Positions 25,438-35,773 of a stretch of DNA of 64,000 nt are shown piece by piece. The notes under the pieces are model-generated. The model searched no databases. It saw only the letters and a program-made list of their open reading frames with translations, and was not told the origin of the DNA. The DNA is from Oscillospiraceae bacterium (GTDB taxonomy: Bacteria > Bacillota > Clostridia > Oscillospirales > CAG-382): assembly GCA_015064625.1 (NCBI GenBank), contig SVRW01000005.1, forward strand, positions 35,152 through 99,151, written 5' to 3'. Position 1 is the stretch's first letter. Each line of letters opens with the position of its first letter. Both the position numbers and the translations under genes were made by a program.

Positions 25438-25992
25438 ATGAAACTTGAAGTAAAACAGTATGAAGAGAAAATGAAAAAGAGCATTGCTTCTTATGAAGAA
25501 GAACTTGCATCAATTCGTGTAGGCAGAGCAAACGCAAAGGTGCTTGACAAGGTTGAGGCTCTTTATTACGGAACACCAACTCCTATTAACCAGATGGCAG
25601 AAATTAAGGCTGCAGACCCTAAAACTCTTGTTATCACTCCTTGGGATGCAACATCTCTCAAAGCTATTGAAAAGGCTATTCAGGCTTCTGACATCGGTAT
25701 CACTCCTGCCAACGACGGAAAATGTATAAGACTTTCTTTCCCTCCTCTTACAGAAGAACGCCGTAAAGAGCTTACTAAAAACACATCCAAGCTTGGAGAA
25801 AACGCAAAGGTTGCTCTCAGAAATATCCGCAGAGATGCAAATGATAAATGCAAGGATATGAAAAAAGCTTCTGAAATGACAGAGGACGAACAGAAGCAGA
25901 GCGAAAAAGATGTTCAGGATCTTACCGATAAGTATATCAAGTTGGTAGATGATATCACATCAAAGAAACAGAAAGAGATCATGGAGATCTAA
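25438..25992 (+). CDS. frr: Ribosome recycling factor
   Basis: A 184-residue factor that splits post-termination ribosomes together with EF-G. It contains IRVGRANAKVLD, YYGTPTPINQMA, LVITPWD, GKCIRLSFPPLTEERR and the conserved RRDANDK. Full length. Confidence 0.97.
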   Translation: MKLEVKQYEEKMKKSIASYEEELASIRVGRANAKVLDKVEALYYGTPTPINQMAEIKAADPKTLVITPWDATSLKAIEKAIQASDIGITPANDGKCIRLSFPPLTEERRKELTKNTSKLGENAKVALRNIRRDANDKCKDMKKASEMTEDEQKQSEKDVQDLTDKYIKLVDDITSKKQKEIMEI

Positions 25993-26025
25993 TTTTTTAA
26001 AAAAACTTAAAACGGTGGTTGAAAA

Positions 26026-26727
26026 ATGGGTAAGGTTATAATCCCCGAGGGACTTAAACACGTAGCTGTAATAATGGATGGTAACGGACGTTGGGCAAAA
26101 AAACGTCTGATGCCCAGAACCTTCGGTCATTCCGAAGGGGGAGAAGCATTTGTAAAATTGGTTGATACTTGCAACGAATCAGGACTTGAATATCTGACCG
26201 TTTACGCTCTCTCTACGGAAAACTGGAACAGAAGTGCAGATGAAGTAGGCGGTCTTATCAAAATAATGCATGCATATATTGAAAAATATTCTCCTATGCT
26301 CAAAAAGAAGAACATTCGTTTGAAGCTTTTCGGTGACCTTTCCCGATTCGATGATAAATCCCGTGAAGTGCTTTTAAAAAGTGAGGAATTTTTGGGAAGC
26401 AATACGGGGATGACTTTGGGTATTTGTGTCAGCTATGGTGGCAGAGATGAAATTGTCTATGCCGTCAACAAGCTTTTGGCGCAAGGAAAGAAAGAGATAA
26501 CCAAGGAAGATTTGTCTTCATGTCTTTACACTTCGGGAGTGCCCGATCCCGATTTGGTTATCAGAACTGGTGGCGAAAAACGCGTATCCAATTTTTTGCT
26601 CTGGCAAAGTGCGTATGCTGAATATTATTTTACGGATGTTCTTTGGCCTGATTTTGACGATAAAGCTTTTTCGGATGCGCTTGAATCCTTCGCTTCCCGT
26701 AAAAGACGTTATGGAAAAGAAAACTGA
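26026..26727 (+). CDS. uppS: Isoprenyl transferase (undecaprenyl diphosphate synthase)
   Basis: A 233-residue cis-prenyltransferase that builds the C55 lipid carrier for the cell wall. The signature VIMDGNGRWAKKR is near residues 14-26, with FGHSEGGEA, TVYALSTENWNR and DLVIRTGGEKRVSNFLLWQSAYAEY seen as RTGGE and LWQSAY. The start follows GGTGG. It is part of the conserved frr-uppS-cdsA-dxr-rseP-ispG-polC order. Confidence 0.97.
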   Translation: MGKVIIPEGLKHVAVIMDGNGRWAKKRLMPRTFGHSEGGEAFVKLVDTCNESGLEYLTVYALSTENWNRSADEVGGLIKIMHAYIEKYSPMLKKKNIRLKLFGDLSRFDDKSREVLLKSEEFLGSNTGMTLGICVSYGGRDEIVYAVNKLLAQGKKEITKEDLSSCLYTSGVPDPDLVIRTGGEKRVSNFLLWQSAYAEYYFTDVLWPDFDDKAFSDALESFASRKRRYGKEN

Positions 26728-26747
26728 TAAAAGGCGGTTGTTTGTAT

Positions 26748-27581
26748 ATGAAACGAGTAATTACTGCTATTGTTATGATAGCAATTTTCATACCCGTGCT
26801 TATTTTTTCGGACACCTTGGCGTTCCCCATTGTAATTGCTTTGATGGGCGGGATTGCGGCAGGAGAAATTTTATACATAAGAGGGCTTCATAAAAAGCCT
26901 TATATAATGATTCCTTCTGTGCTTTTCGTTATGCTTTGTCCTTTTATTTCAGGTACTGATTGGTTTCCTGTGTTAGAATCTCATAACTATAATTTTTTAG
27001 TTGTGGCTTTCCCTGCGTTTGCGGCGTACCTTTTGTTCATAGCGGTGACGTTTAACAGAAAAATTGCTTTTTCCGACATTACTTATGCGTGCGTAGGTGT
27101 TTTGTACATAGCTCTTGCCATGTTTTCCATTCCTTTTATCAAAGAAAGAGCGAGACTTGATTATTTGCTTCTTATCATTTGCCCCTGCTTTACGGATATT
27201 TTCGCTTTGTACGGTGGAAAATACTTTGGAAACAAAAAGCTTTGTCCCGCAGTAAGCCAGCATAAAACAGTTGCAGGTGCAATTTCGGGTGTGCTTGGAA
27301 GTGTTGTGGGTGCAATTCTTTACGGTGCGGTGAGATTTTTGATTTTGAAAAATGGATTTGACATTGTTTTCCTCGTTGTCGCAGGAATCTTAATTTCCAT
27401 TGTGGGACAGTATGGCGATTTGGTTGCTTCTCTCATGAAAAGAAACAGCGGTGTCAAGGATTTTGGAAATTTATTTCCCGGTCATGGTGGAATTATGGAC
27501 AGATTTGACAGTATTTTTGCTTCATTTGCCTGCGCATTTATCTTCCTTACTGCATGTAAAGAGATTTTTATGATTTTTTAA
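26748..27581 (+). CDS. cdsA: Phosphatidate cytidylyltransferase
   Basis: A 277-residue multi-pass membrane enzyme that makes CDP-diacylglycerol from phosphatidate. The C-terminal signature KRNSGVKDFG followed by PGHGGIMDRFDS is intact; about eight hydrophobic helices precede it. The ATG at 26748 was chosen because AAAGGCGG lies 8 nt upstream; a TTG two codons earlier is possible. Confidence 0.96.
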   Translation: MKRVITAIVMIAIFIPVLIFSDTLAFPIVIALMGGIAAGEILYIRGLHKKPYIMIPSVLFVMLCPFISGTDWFPVLESHNYNFLVVAFPAFAAYLLFIAVTFNRKIAFSDITYACVGVLYIALAMFSIPFIKERARLDYLLLIICPCFTDIFALYGGKYFGNKKLCPAVSQHKTVAGAISGVLGSVVGAILYGAVRFLILKNGFDIVFLVVAGILISIVGQYGDLVASLMKRNSGVKDFGNLFPGHGGIMDRFDSIFASFACAFIFLTACKEIFMIF

Positions 27582-27745
27582 AAGTATAAAATCGGGGTAT
27601 GAAAAATCCCCGTTATGAGAAAACGGGATGCGCGGTGTCTGAACTGACGCCTTCGTGTCCCGCTTTGGTTTGACAAAAGAGAGATTCAATCAATATCGAT
27701 TTGAGCATCTTTTGCTTAATATTCAATTTAAAAGGATGCGTTATA

Positions 27746-28885
27746 ATGAGTAAAACCATAACAGTTTTAGGCTCTACAGGTTCTATAGGCGTTCAGACCC
27801 TTGACGTTGCAGAACGTTACGGCTATAAGGTAGAAGGCATTTCTGCTTATTCCAACGTGCGCCTTGCGGAAGAACAATGCAGAAAATTTGGAATAAAAAA
27901 AGTATGTATCGGGGAAAAATATTACAGTGATCTTAAAACCGCACTTTCAGATACGGATACTGTTGTCACTGCAGGTGAAGAAGCTGTTTCCGAAATGGCT
28001 TATGAGTGTACTTCAGATGTGCTTTATAACTCTGTTATGGGAATCGCAGGTATGAAGCCAACCTTGGCTGCTTTGAGGGGCGGCGTGAAGAAAATTGCCT
28101 TTGCAAACAAGGAGACCTTGGTTGCAGGAGGAAATATAGTAATGAAAGAGGCTGAAAAGAACGGAGCGGTTCTCTTACCCGTTGATAGCGAGCATTCCGC
28201 TATATTTCAATGCCTTCAATGCGGAAACAAGGCGAGAAAAATATTGCTTACCGCATCGGGTGGACCTTTCTTCGGTAAAAAGAAAAAAGACCTTGAAAAC
28301 ATAACCCCCGCAGATGCGCTTAAGCATCCTAATTGGAGCATGGGCGCAAAAATTACTATAGATTCATCAACAATGATGAATAAGGGCTTGGAAATAATAG
28401 AAGCGGCACACCTTTTTGGTATGTCACCCGATGATATAGAGGTTGTTGTTCACAGAGAGAGCATAATTCATTCCATGGTTGAATTTTGTGACGGGGCAAT
28501 TCTTGCACAGCTTGGCTCTCCCGATATGAGACTTTGTATTCAGTATGCGGCAACATACCCCGACAGATTACCTTCATCAGTAAAACCTCTTGACTTTTCA
28601 GAAATAGGAACTCTTTCCTTTCATAAACCCGACAGAGAAACGTTCACTCTGCTTGATACTGCAGTGAATGCGTTCAAGCGTGGCGGAAATATTCCTGCCG
28701 CTATGAATGGAGCTAATGAGGAAGCAGTTTCTCTTTTCCTTAAAGGGAAAATAAAATATTTGCAAATTTTTGACCTTGTGGAAGAAGCGGCTATAAATGC
28801 AAAATATATAAAAGACCCAACAGAAACGGAAATATTTGAAACAGATACGGCATCCCGTGAATATGTAAAAAGCCGTATACAGTAG
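27746..28885 (+). CDS. dxr: 1-deoxy-D-xylulose 5-phosphate reductoisomerase
   Basis: A 379-residue enzyme that converts DXP to MEP with NADPH, the first committed step of the MEP isoprenoid pathway. It shows LGSTGSIGVQTLD, FANKETLVAGG, LPVDSEHSAIFQCL, TASGGPF, HPNWSMGAKITIDSSTM and NGANEEAV. The start at 27746 follows AAAAGGAT; the in-frame ATG 15 codons upstream has no ribosome binding site. The 164-nt leader holds GC-rich inverted repeats (CGGGG/CCCCG near 27590-27613 and CGGGA/TCCCG near 27625-27662). Confidence 0.96.
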   Translation: MSKTITVLGSTGSIGVQTLDVAERYGYKVEGISAYSNVRLAEEQCRKFGIKKVCIGEKYYSDLKTALSDTDTVVTAGEEAVSEMAYECTSDVLYNSVMGIAGMKPTLAALRGGVKKIAFANKETLVAGGNIVMKEAEKNGAVLLPVDSEHSAIFQCLQCGNKARKILLTASGGPFFGKKKKDLENITPADALKHPNWSMGAKITIDSSTMMNKGLEIIEAAHLFGMSPDDIEVVVHRESIIHSMVEFCDGAILAQLGSPDMRLCIQYAATYPDRLPSSVKPLDFSEIGTLSFHKPDRETFTLLDTAVNAFKRGGNIPAAMNGANEEAVSLFLKGKIKYLQIFDLVEEAAINAKYIKDPTETEIFETDTASREYVKSRIQ

Positions 28886-28912
28886 TTTTTCTACTCGGAA
28901 AGGAGTAAAATC

Positions 28913-30220
28913 TTGGCATCATTTTTATCAACTTCAGGAACGGTAATTTTAACACTTTTAATGTTCGGTATTCTTATAACGATTCATGAATTCGGACATT
29001 ATATTGTGGCAAGACTTTTTGGCGTCGGAATCATCGAATTCTCCATCGGAATGGGACCGAAGATTTTTTCGTGGAAAGGAAAGAAAAATTTATTTTCAAT
29101 AAGACTCCTTCCCATCGGCGGTTACGTAAATATGGTTGGAGAATATGGAACAGAAGACGAAACTTTGTCTGAGGAGGACAAAAATAAGCCTCCATTCAAT
29201 GAAAAGCCTATATGGCAAAGACTTTTGGTCGTTCTTGCAGGACCTTTTATGAACATTTTGCTTGGACTTGTCGTTATGTTCTGCCTTGTTTTGAATACAG
29301 ATGTAATAGGCTCTCTCAAGATTGCGGACTTTGAGCTTACTCCAAGCACAGGTTACGTAACAAGCGGGAACAATATGCTGTATATAACTGAAACGGATAA
29401 TAAGGACGAAAAGGGGTTCCTTAACGGTGACGTTATCGTGAGCGTTGACGGCGAGAATTTCAATGGAAATGGACTTTCCTTAGAGGATACAATAAAGAAA
29501 TTCGGAGCGCCAAAAACCGTTAAGGTTATGAGAAAAAATATCGTTGTTGATATAGAAAATCCTGTTTTACCCGATGCTTCAGGACTCGATTTGAGCGGTA
29601 ACCTTATGCCAGGGGATAAAATCGTTGAAATTGACGGAAGAAACATTTACGTTTATACAGATATGTCATCACAGATAGCCAGACTTGCTATAAAGCCTAT
29701 TTCCGTAACAGTTGAAAGAGACGGAAAAGAAACTGTGGTTGAAAATGTTATTTTCCCTAAATATTCTGATAAAAACGTACTTTTCGGTGAAAGCGATTTT
29801 CGTGTATTCAGAAAAGAAAAAAATGCGGGAAGCGTTCTTTATGAAGCTTTTTTCAAAAGCATATCAACTCTCAGAATGACGGTTGCTTCAATAACCGATA
29901 CTTTTTCAGGACGCTATGGCGTTGAAGCACTTTCGGGACCAATAGGTATTGGCGGTCAGGTAGGGGAAATGGTAAAAAGTGAGTTTCCAATTCAGAACCT
30001 TCTTACACTTATGGTTCTTGTTTCTTTAAGCCTTGGAATCTGCAACCTGTTGCCGTTGCCTGTTCTCGATGGCGGCAGAGTTGTGCTTTTCTTGGTGGAA
30101 GCTATAAGAAGAAAACCTTTGAATCCTAAAATTGAATCCGCTATAATGGCGGTAAGTATGGCGGCGGTTTTACTTTTGATGTTTGCAGTTGCGTTGAAAG
30201 ATATAGTAGCTCTGTTTTAG
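28913..30220 (+). CDS. rseP: Site-2 intramembrane zinc protease RseP/RasP
   Basis: A 435-residue membrane metalloprotease that cleaves membrane proteins such as anti-sigma factors. The zinc motif HEFGH is at about residues 25-29, LDGGRV near 383 carries the third ligand, and PDZ-like sequence (residues about 130-280) lies between. About four hydrophobic helices are seen. The start is TTG at 28913 behind a perfect AAAGGAG. It follows dxr as in Bacillus. Confidence 0.95.
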   Translation: MASFLSTSGTVILTLLMFGILITIHEFGHYIVARLFGVGIIEFSIGMGPKIFSWKGKKNLFSIRLLPIGGYVNMVGEYGTEDETLSEEDKNKPPFNEKPIWQRLLVVLAGPFMNILLGLVVMFCLVLNTDVIGSLKIADFELTPSTGYVTSGNNMLYITETDNKDEKGFLNGDVIVSVDGENFNGNGLSLEDTIKKFGAPKTVKVMRKNIVVDIENPVLPDASGLDLSGNLMPGDKIVEIDGRNIYVYTDMSSQIARLAIKPISVTVERDGKETVVENVIFPKYSDKNVLFGESDFRVFRKEKNAGSVLYEAFFKSISTLRMTVASITDTFSGRYGVEALSGPIGIGGQVGEMVKSEFPIQNLLTLMVLVSLSLGICNLLPLPVLDGGRVVLFLVEAIRRKPLNPKIESAIMAVSMAAVLLLMFAVALKDIVALF

Positions 30221-30239
30221 AGCTTGAGAGGGGAATTTT

Positions 30240-31301
30240 ATGAGAAGAACTTCCAAAGAAATACAAATAGGTAACGTTAAAATAGGCGGTAACAATCCTA
30301 TAGCCATTCAGTCTATGACAAATGCTGACACGGCTGACAGAGAAAAAACTCTCTCACAGATAAAAGCCCTTGAGGATGCAGGCTGTCATATCGTAAGATT
30401 TACTGTAAATACTTTGGATGCCGCTAAAAATATTGCATATTATAAAGAAAATTCCAAAATTCCTCTCGTTGCGGATATTCATTTTGATTATAAGCTTGCT
30501 CTTGAAGCTGCAGCGGCAGGAATTGATAAGATAAGAATAAACCCAGGTAACATCGGTGAAGACAGCAGAATCAAGGCTGTGACTGATGAATGCAGAAAAA
30601 GAAATATTCCAATAAGAATAGGGATAAACGGTGGCTCGCTTGAAAAGCCGTTGCTTGCAAAATACGGAAGTCCAACTGCTGAAGCTATTGCGGAAAGCGG
30701 TATAAATGCTGTCAGAACATTGGAAAGATTCGATTTTGACAATATAGTTCTGTCCCTTAAATCTTCTTCCGTTGCAGACACTATAAAGGCAAACAGGATA
30801 GCCGCAGAGGCGTTACCATATCCGTTACACTTAGGTGTCACGGAATCGGGAACGAAGGAAAAGGGAATCTATAAATCTGCCATAGGAATAGGTTCTCTCC
30901 TTGCTGACGGAATCGGGGATACTATAAGAGTATCTCTTACTGCGGACGTGGTGGAGGAGGTTGAAGCTGCAAGAGAGATTCTTTTTGCGCTGAAGCTTAT
31001 CCCAGGGGTAACTCTTGTTTCTTGTCCCACCTGCGGAAGATGTAAAATAAATCTTATTTCTATAGCAAAGGATTTGCAAAGTGAACTGAATAAGATTCAT
31101 ACAAATAAGCCGATTACAGCCGCTCTTATGGGATGTGTTGTAAATGGTCCAGGTGAGGCAAAAGAAGCTGACATTGGTGCGGCTGGAGGAAACGGTGAGG
31201 CAATTATTTTCAAAAACGGTGAAACCGTCAGAAAGATAAAAGAGGAAGAAATAAAAGAAACCTTGCTTGCGGAAATAAAGAAGTTAGCTGAAGAAAATTA
31301 A
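30240..31301 (+). CDS. ispG: 4-hydroxy-3-methylbut-2-en-1-yl diphosphate synthase
   Basis: A 353-residue [4Fe-4S] enzyme of the MEP pathway that reduces MEcPP to HMBPP. The cluster cysteines are in CPTCGRCKI and MGCVVNGPGE; IGNVKIGG, QSMTNADT and RINPGNIG fit the family. With dxr it gives the window two MEP steps beside the prenyl-chain enzyme UppS. Confidence 0.97.
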   Translation: MRRTSKEIQIGNVKIGGNNPIAIQSMTNADTADREKTLSQIKALEDAGCHIVRFTVNTLDAAKNIAYYKENSKIPLVADIHFDYKLALEAAAAGIDKIRINPGNIGEDSRIKAVTDECRKRNIPIRIGINGGSLEKPLLAKYGSPTAEAIAESGINAVRTLERFDFDNIVLSLKSSSVADTIKANRIAAEALPYPLHLGVTESGTKEKGIYKSAIGIGSLLADGIGDTIRVSLTADVVEEVEAAREILFALKLIPGVTLVSCPTCGRCKINLISIAKDLQSELNKIHTNKPITAALMGCVVNGPGEAKEADIGAAGGNGEAIIFKNGETVRKIKEEEIKETLLAEIKKLAEEN

Positions 31302-31319
31302 GTATTTAAGGATTACATA

Positions 31320-34300
31320 ATGGAACAAGTTAAAGAATTGTTTTTGAAAAAATTCTCAAAATATGCGCCGACTAAAACCGAGTCGGCGATTTTTGACAAA
31401 TTAAAACGGTTCTCTGTGAAGATTCAGAACGATACCGTAAAGGGAATGAGAATAGAAGCCGTTTTTGACGGCGTAGTTTCCAAAAAGCTCATTTTTAAAG
31501 CGGAGGATTCAATTAAAAAGGCGTACGGTATTGATTTTGTTGATATCGTATGCACTTTTGAAAATGCAGTTTTTTCTGAAGACGTATTTTACGATATAAT
31601 TCTGACTTTGGAAAAAAAATATCAAAGCGGGGTTTCAAAAGGTTTTTTCGAGGATTCACGTATTGAATGGAATGAAGCAGAGAGTAAATTTACCGTTCAT
31701 CTCCGTGAAAACCTTTCTTCTGAATTCTTGTATTTCTCAAGTGTTGGTGATTTCATAAAGGAATGCTCCGCAAAAGAATACGGGCGTGCGGTTGAAACAG
31801 ACTTTGTAGGCGAAACTGCGGCGGATTACGTATCAGCCGACGAAGAAGCCATGAGGCTTGAAACAATGAAAAGCTATGCCGCTTACGAAGCGAGAATGTC
31901 AACTCCTGCCAAAGCGGAAAAGTCAAACTCTCTGTTTCCTATGGAAGGCGATGGGGAAATACAGATAATCGATGCTTCAAAGGAGCACGTTCAGGCAGGA
32001 CGTATAGTTTTCGACGTTTCTTCCCTTGATTGCGTTTTCGGTGAAATGAAGGGCATTAAGAAGACGTCTGTGGAAAAAACAGATAAAGAAGGAAACGCTG
32101 TAACTGAAGAAATTATAAAAATTGCTCCCAACAGACTTACCACAATAAAGAAAATACAAGACGGCAAAAGTGTCAGATTTCCTTGTGTTGTTTATGCATC
32201 TGATGGAAAAGACACGAAAACGGGGGACGCTACAAATTATAAAATAGGCGTTACGGATATGGAATGTTCTGTAACCGTCAGATTTACCTCTGAAAAGCCA
32301 CAAAAATTAAAGGGGAAGGCTATAATCATAGAGGGGAAAGCCCAATATGATAAATTCGAGGATGAGGTTGTAGTTCGTGCATATGCAATAGCTGTTGTTA
32401 AAAGAGTACCTCGACGCGATAACCATCCAACTCCACGAGTTGAGCTTCATTTGCATACGAATATGAGCCAGACGGATGGTCTCTGTCTGCCTGAAAAGGT
32501 AATATCTACGGCTGAGTATTGGAATATGCCAGCTATTGCGGTAACTGACCACGGAAACGCACAGTCTTATCCGCTTATTATGTCAAGCACAAAGAAAAGC
32601 TCCGTAAAGCCTATATACGGCATGGAAGGATATCTGGTAGACGATACGGAAAGAGCTGTATACGATTACAAAGGATATGAATCCAAAAGTCTTTTTGATG
32701 ATGAATATATAATTTTCGATCTGGAAACAACAGGTCTTTCTGCCGTTAACTGCGGAATTACGGAAATTGGTGCAGTTAAATACAAAAACGGTGAAATATT
32801 GGAGGTTTTTGAAACATACGTCAATCCTGGTATGAAAATTCCGAAAAATATAACGGAGCTTACGGGTATAACTGACGAAATGGTAAAGGATGCTCCAAAC
32901 GAAAAGACCGCCGTTGGCGATTTTCTTGATTTTTGCGGTGACAGAGTTCTGGTTGCCCATAACGCGAACTTTGATACGTCCTTTATCAGAAGGGTTGCCA
33001 CGCAACATGGATTGAATTTTTCCAATCCATTTATTGATACGGTTGCCCTTTCAAGATATATAAATCCTGAGTTGTCAAGACATAAGCTAAACTTGCTTGC
33101 TGAATATTACAAGCTCGGTGAATTTAATCACCATAGAGCAAGTGACGATACTAAAATGCTTGCTAAAATTTTTGAATGTATGTGTCAGAAATTTTCCAAG
33201 ATGGGTGTTCGTACAATAGGCGAGGTTCTTACCGCTATGGAAGAAAAATCAGACCCTAAAAAGCTGAGACCTTACCATATTACTTTGCTTGTTAAGAATC
33301 TTGTTGGACTTAAAAATCTGTACAAGCTTATATCGAAATCATACTTGGATTATTTCCATCGTCATCCTCTTATACCAAAAACCCTACTTGCAGAGCATAG
33401 AGAGGGACTTATTATAGGTTCTGCCTGCGAAAGCGGTGAGCTTTATACAGCCGTTTTGGGCGGTAGAGCTTATGGGGATATTATGAAAATAGCGGATTTC
33501 TATGACTATTTTGAAATACAGCCCCATGGAAATAACTGGTTCTTGTTTGATAAGGGCGAATTGGGCGATGATGAAAACAAAGCGTATGATAAGCTTTCCG
33601 ATATAAACAGACAGATAATAAGAATCGGTGAAAAGCAGAATAAATTGGTAGTTGCCACAGGTGACGTTCACTTCCTTGAGCCAGAGGACGAAATATACAG
33701 ACAGATTATGTGTTTCGGTATGAAATACAGAGATGCAATGCGTCATATTCCTCTGTATCTTAAAACTACCGATGAAATGCTGAAGGATTTTTCTTACCTT
33801 GGAAAAGAAAAAGCCTTTGAGGTTGTTGTAACGAATACGAGAAAAATTGCGGATATGGTGGAACGTATTCTGCCTATTCCAAACGGTTCTTTTTCCCCAG
33901 ATGTACCTGGAGCAGATAAGGAGCTTGAGGATATCTGCTACGCAACAGCTAAAAAGATGTACGGTGATCCGTTGCCTGATATCGTTAAAAACAGACTCGA
34001 CAGGGAACTTTCATCTGTTATAAAAAATGGATACGCTCCTTTGTATATTATTGCGAGAAGACTCGTTCAGAACAGCGAGGAGCATGGTTATCTCGTAGGC
34101 TCCCGTGGTTCTGTAGGTTCTTCTGCCGTTGCAACCTTTTCTGGCGTTTCAGAGGTTAATCCTTTGCCTCCTCACTACAGATGCGAAGAATGTCACGTGG
34201 TTGAGTTCGTAGAAGGAGTAGGAAGCGGATATGACCTTCCCGACAAGCCTTGCCCAAAATGCGGAAAAAATATGCTCTGCGACGGTCATGATATTCCCTT

Positions 34301-35756
34301 TGAAACCTTCCTCGGATTCCATGGTGAAAAAGCCCCTGATATAGACCTTAACTTTTCGGGTGACGTTCAGGGCGAAGCTCATAAATACACGGAAGTTCTT
34401 TTCGGAGCAGAAAACATTTTCAGAGCAGGTACGGTTTCAACAATTGCGGATAAAACAGCATACGGTTTTGTTAAAAAGTTTTTGGAAGAACAAAATATAA
34501 CTCTTACAAGAGCTGAAGAAAACCGTCTAACTGCAGGTGTTGCGGGTATAAAACGAACAACGGGTCAGCATCCTGGCGGTATCGTTGTTATTCCGAAGGA
34601 ATACGAAATTTACGATTTCACCCCCGTTCAGCATCCTGCTGATGACAGCACAAGTAACGTTATTACTACTCACTTTGCTTTTGAATATCTTCATGATACT
34701 TTGTTGAAGCTTGATATTCTCGGTCACGATGTGCCGACGGAATATAAATTGCTTCAGGATTATACGGGAATAGACGTCAGAACAGTTCCAACAAATGATA
34801 CCAAGGTTATGAAGCTTTTCACGTCTACTGAACCTCTCGGCGTATCTCCCGACGATATTTTCAGCACAATAGGAACTTACGGAATGCCCGAATGCGGAAC
34901 TTCATACGTTCGTCAGATGATGGAAGCGGCACAGCCTAAATGCTTCTCTGACCTTTTGCAGATTTCAGGTCTTTCACATGGAACGGGAATCTGGCTCGGT
35001 AACGGTGAAGAACTTATCAAAGCGGGAACTTGTACTATCTCCGAAATTATCGGTACTCGTGACAGTATTATGCTTTATCTTGCCAACAAAGGCGTTGAAA
35101 ACGGACTTGCGTTTAAAATAATGGAATCCGTTCGTAAGGGTAAGGGACTTACTCCGCAATTTGAAGAAGCCATGAGGGCGAATAACGTTCCCGAATGGTA
35201 TATTGCATCATGCAAAAAGATAAAATATATGTTCCCGAAGGCGCACGCCGCCGCATACATGATTTCAGCTTTGCGTCTGGGATGGTATAAGGTTTATAAG
35301 CCGATTGCATTCTATGCCGCCCATTTCACCGTAAAGCAATCAGGATTTGATGCAGAAATTGCCCTTGATAAGAAGAACCTGAAAACTCTTGTCAAAACCT
35401 TGGAATCAACGCCAAACCTTATTGCAAAGGATAAGGAACTTTTGGCGGTTATGCAACTTGTTATCGAGATGTATGCAAGAGGAATCGACTTCTTGCCCGT
35501 TGACGTTTATAAATCCGAATCCTTCGCTTTTGTGCCCGAAGACGGAAAAATAAGACTTCCACTTTCTTCTCTTAAAGGCTTGGGTGAAAATGCCGCAAAG
35601 AAAATAAGAGAAGCGGTGTCAAGTGGTGCAGCGACGACAGTTGAGGAGTTGAAAAATGTTGCAGGCATTTCCAAAACCTTGATAGAAACTCTTAGAAATG
35701 CAGGTTGCCTTAAAAATATGCCTGAATCTGCACAACTTTCATTGTTTGATTTTTAG
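31320..35756 (+). CDS. polC: DNA polymerase III alpha subunit, PolC type
   Basis: A 1478-residue Gram-positive replicative polymerase. In order: an N-terminal region and OB fold (about 1-370), a split PHP domain beginning VELHLHTNMSQTDGL (about 375), the inserted DEDDh proofreading exonuclease (FDLETTGLSAVN at about 467, LVAHNANFD, HRASDDTKML), the rest of PHP, then a palm with SRGSVGSSAVA, a four-Cys zinc site (CEECH, CPKCGKNM) and the catalytic DIDLNFSGD. A helix-hairpin-helix near the end (LKGLGENAAKKIREA) completes it. Length and order fit PolC. Full and uninterrupted. Confidence 0.98.
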   Translation: MEQVKELFLKKFSKYAPTKTESAIFDKLKRFSVKIQNDTVKGMRIEAVFDGVVSKKLIFKAEDSIKKAYGIDFVDIVCTFENAVFSEDVFYDIILTLEKKYQSGVSKGFFEDSRIEWNEAESKFTVHLRENLSSEFLYFSSVGDFIKECSAKEYGRAVETDFVGETAADYVSADEEAMRLETMKSYAAYEARMSTPAKAEKSNSLFPMEGDGEIQIIDASKEHVQAGRIVFDVSSLDCVFGEMKGIKKTSVEKTDKEGNAVTEEIIKIAPNRLTTIKKIQDGKSVRFPCVVYASDGKDTKTGDATNYKIGVTDMECSVTVRFTSEKPQKLKGKAIIIEGKAQYDKFEDEVVVRAYAIAVVKRVPRRDNHPTPRVELHLHTNMSQTDGLCLPEKVISTAEYWNMPAIAVTDHGNAQSYPLIMSSTKKSSVKPIYGMEGYLVDDTERAVYDYKGYESKSLFDDEYIIFDLETTGLSAVNCGITEIGAVKYKNGEILEVFETYVNPGMKIPKNITELTGITDEMVKDAPNEKTAVGDFLDFCGDRVLVAHNANFDTSFIRRVATQHGLNFSNPFIDTVALSRYINPELSRHKLNLLAEYYKLGEFNHHRASDDTKMLAKIFECMCQKFSKMGVRTIGEVLTAMEEKSDPKKLRPYHITLLVKNLVGLKNLYKLISKSYLDYFHRHPLIPKTLLAEHREGLIIGSACESGELYTAVLGGRAYGDIMKIADFYDYFEIQPHGNNWFLFDKGELGDDENKAYDKLSDINRQIIRIGEKQNKLVVATGDVHFLEPEDEIYRQIMCFGMKYRDAMRHIPLYLKTTDEMLKDFSYLGKEKAFEVVVTNTRKIADMVERILPIPNGSFSPDVPGADKELEDICYATAKKMYGDPLPDIVKNRLDRELSSVIKNGYAPLYIIARRLVQNSEEHGYLVGSRGSVGSSAVATFSGVSEVNPLPPHYRCEECHVVEFVEGVGSGYDLPDKPCPKCGKNMLCDGHDIPFETFLGFHGEKAPDIDLNFSGDVQGEAHKYTEVLFGAENIFRAGTVSTIADKTAYGFVKKFLEEQNITLTRAEENRLTAGVAGIKRTTGQHPGGIVVIPKEYEIYDFTPVQHPADDSTSNVITTHFAFEYLHDTLLKLDILGHDVPTEYKLLQDYTGIDVRTVPTNDTKVMKLFTSTEPLGVSPDDIFSTIGTYGMPECGTSYVRQMMEAAQPKCFSDLLQISGLSHGTGIWLGNGEELIKAGTCTISEIIGTRDSIMLYLANKGVENGLAFKIMESVRKGKGLTPQFEEAMRANNVPEWYIASCKKIKYMFPKAHAAAYMISALRLGWYKVYKPIAFYAAHFTVKQSGFDAEIALDKKNLKTLVKTLESTPNLIAKDKELLAVMQLVIEMYARGIDFLPVDVYKSESFAFVPEDGKIRLPLSSLKGLGENAAKKIREAVSSGAATTVEELKNVAGISKTLIETLRNAGCLKNMPESAQLSLFDF

Positions 35757-35773
35757 AAATCGGGGATTTGAAT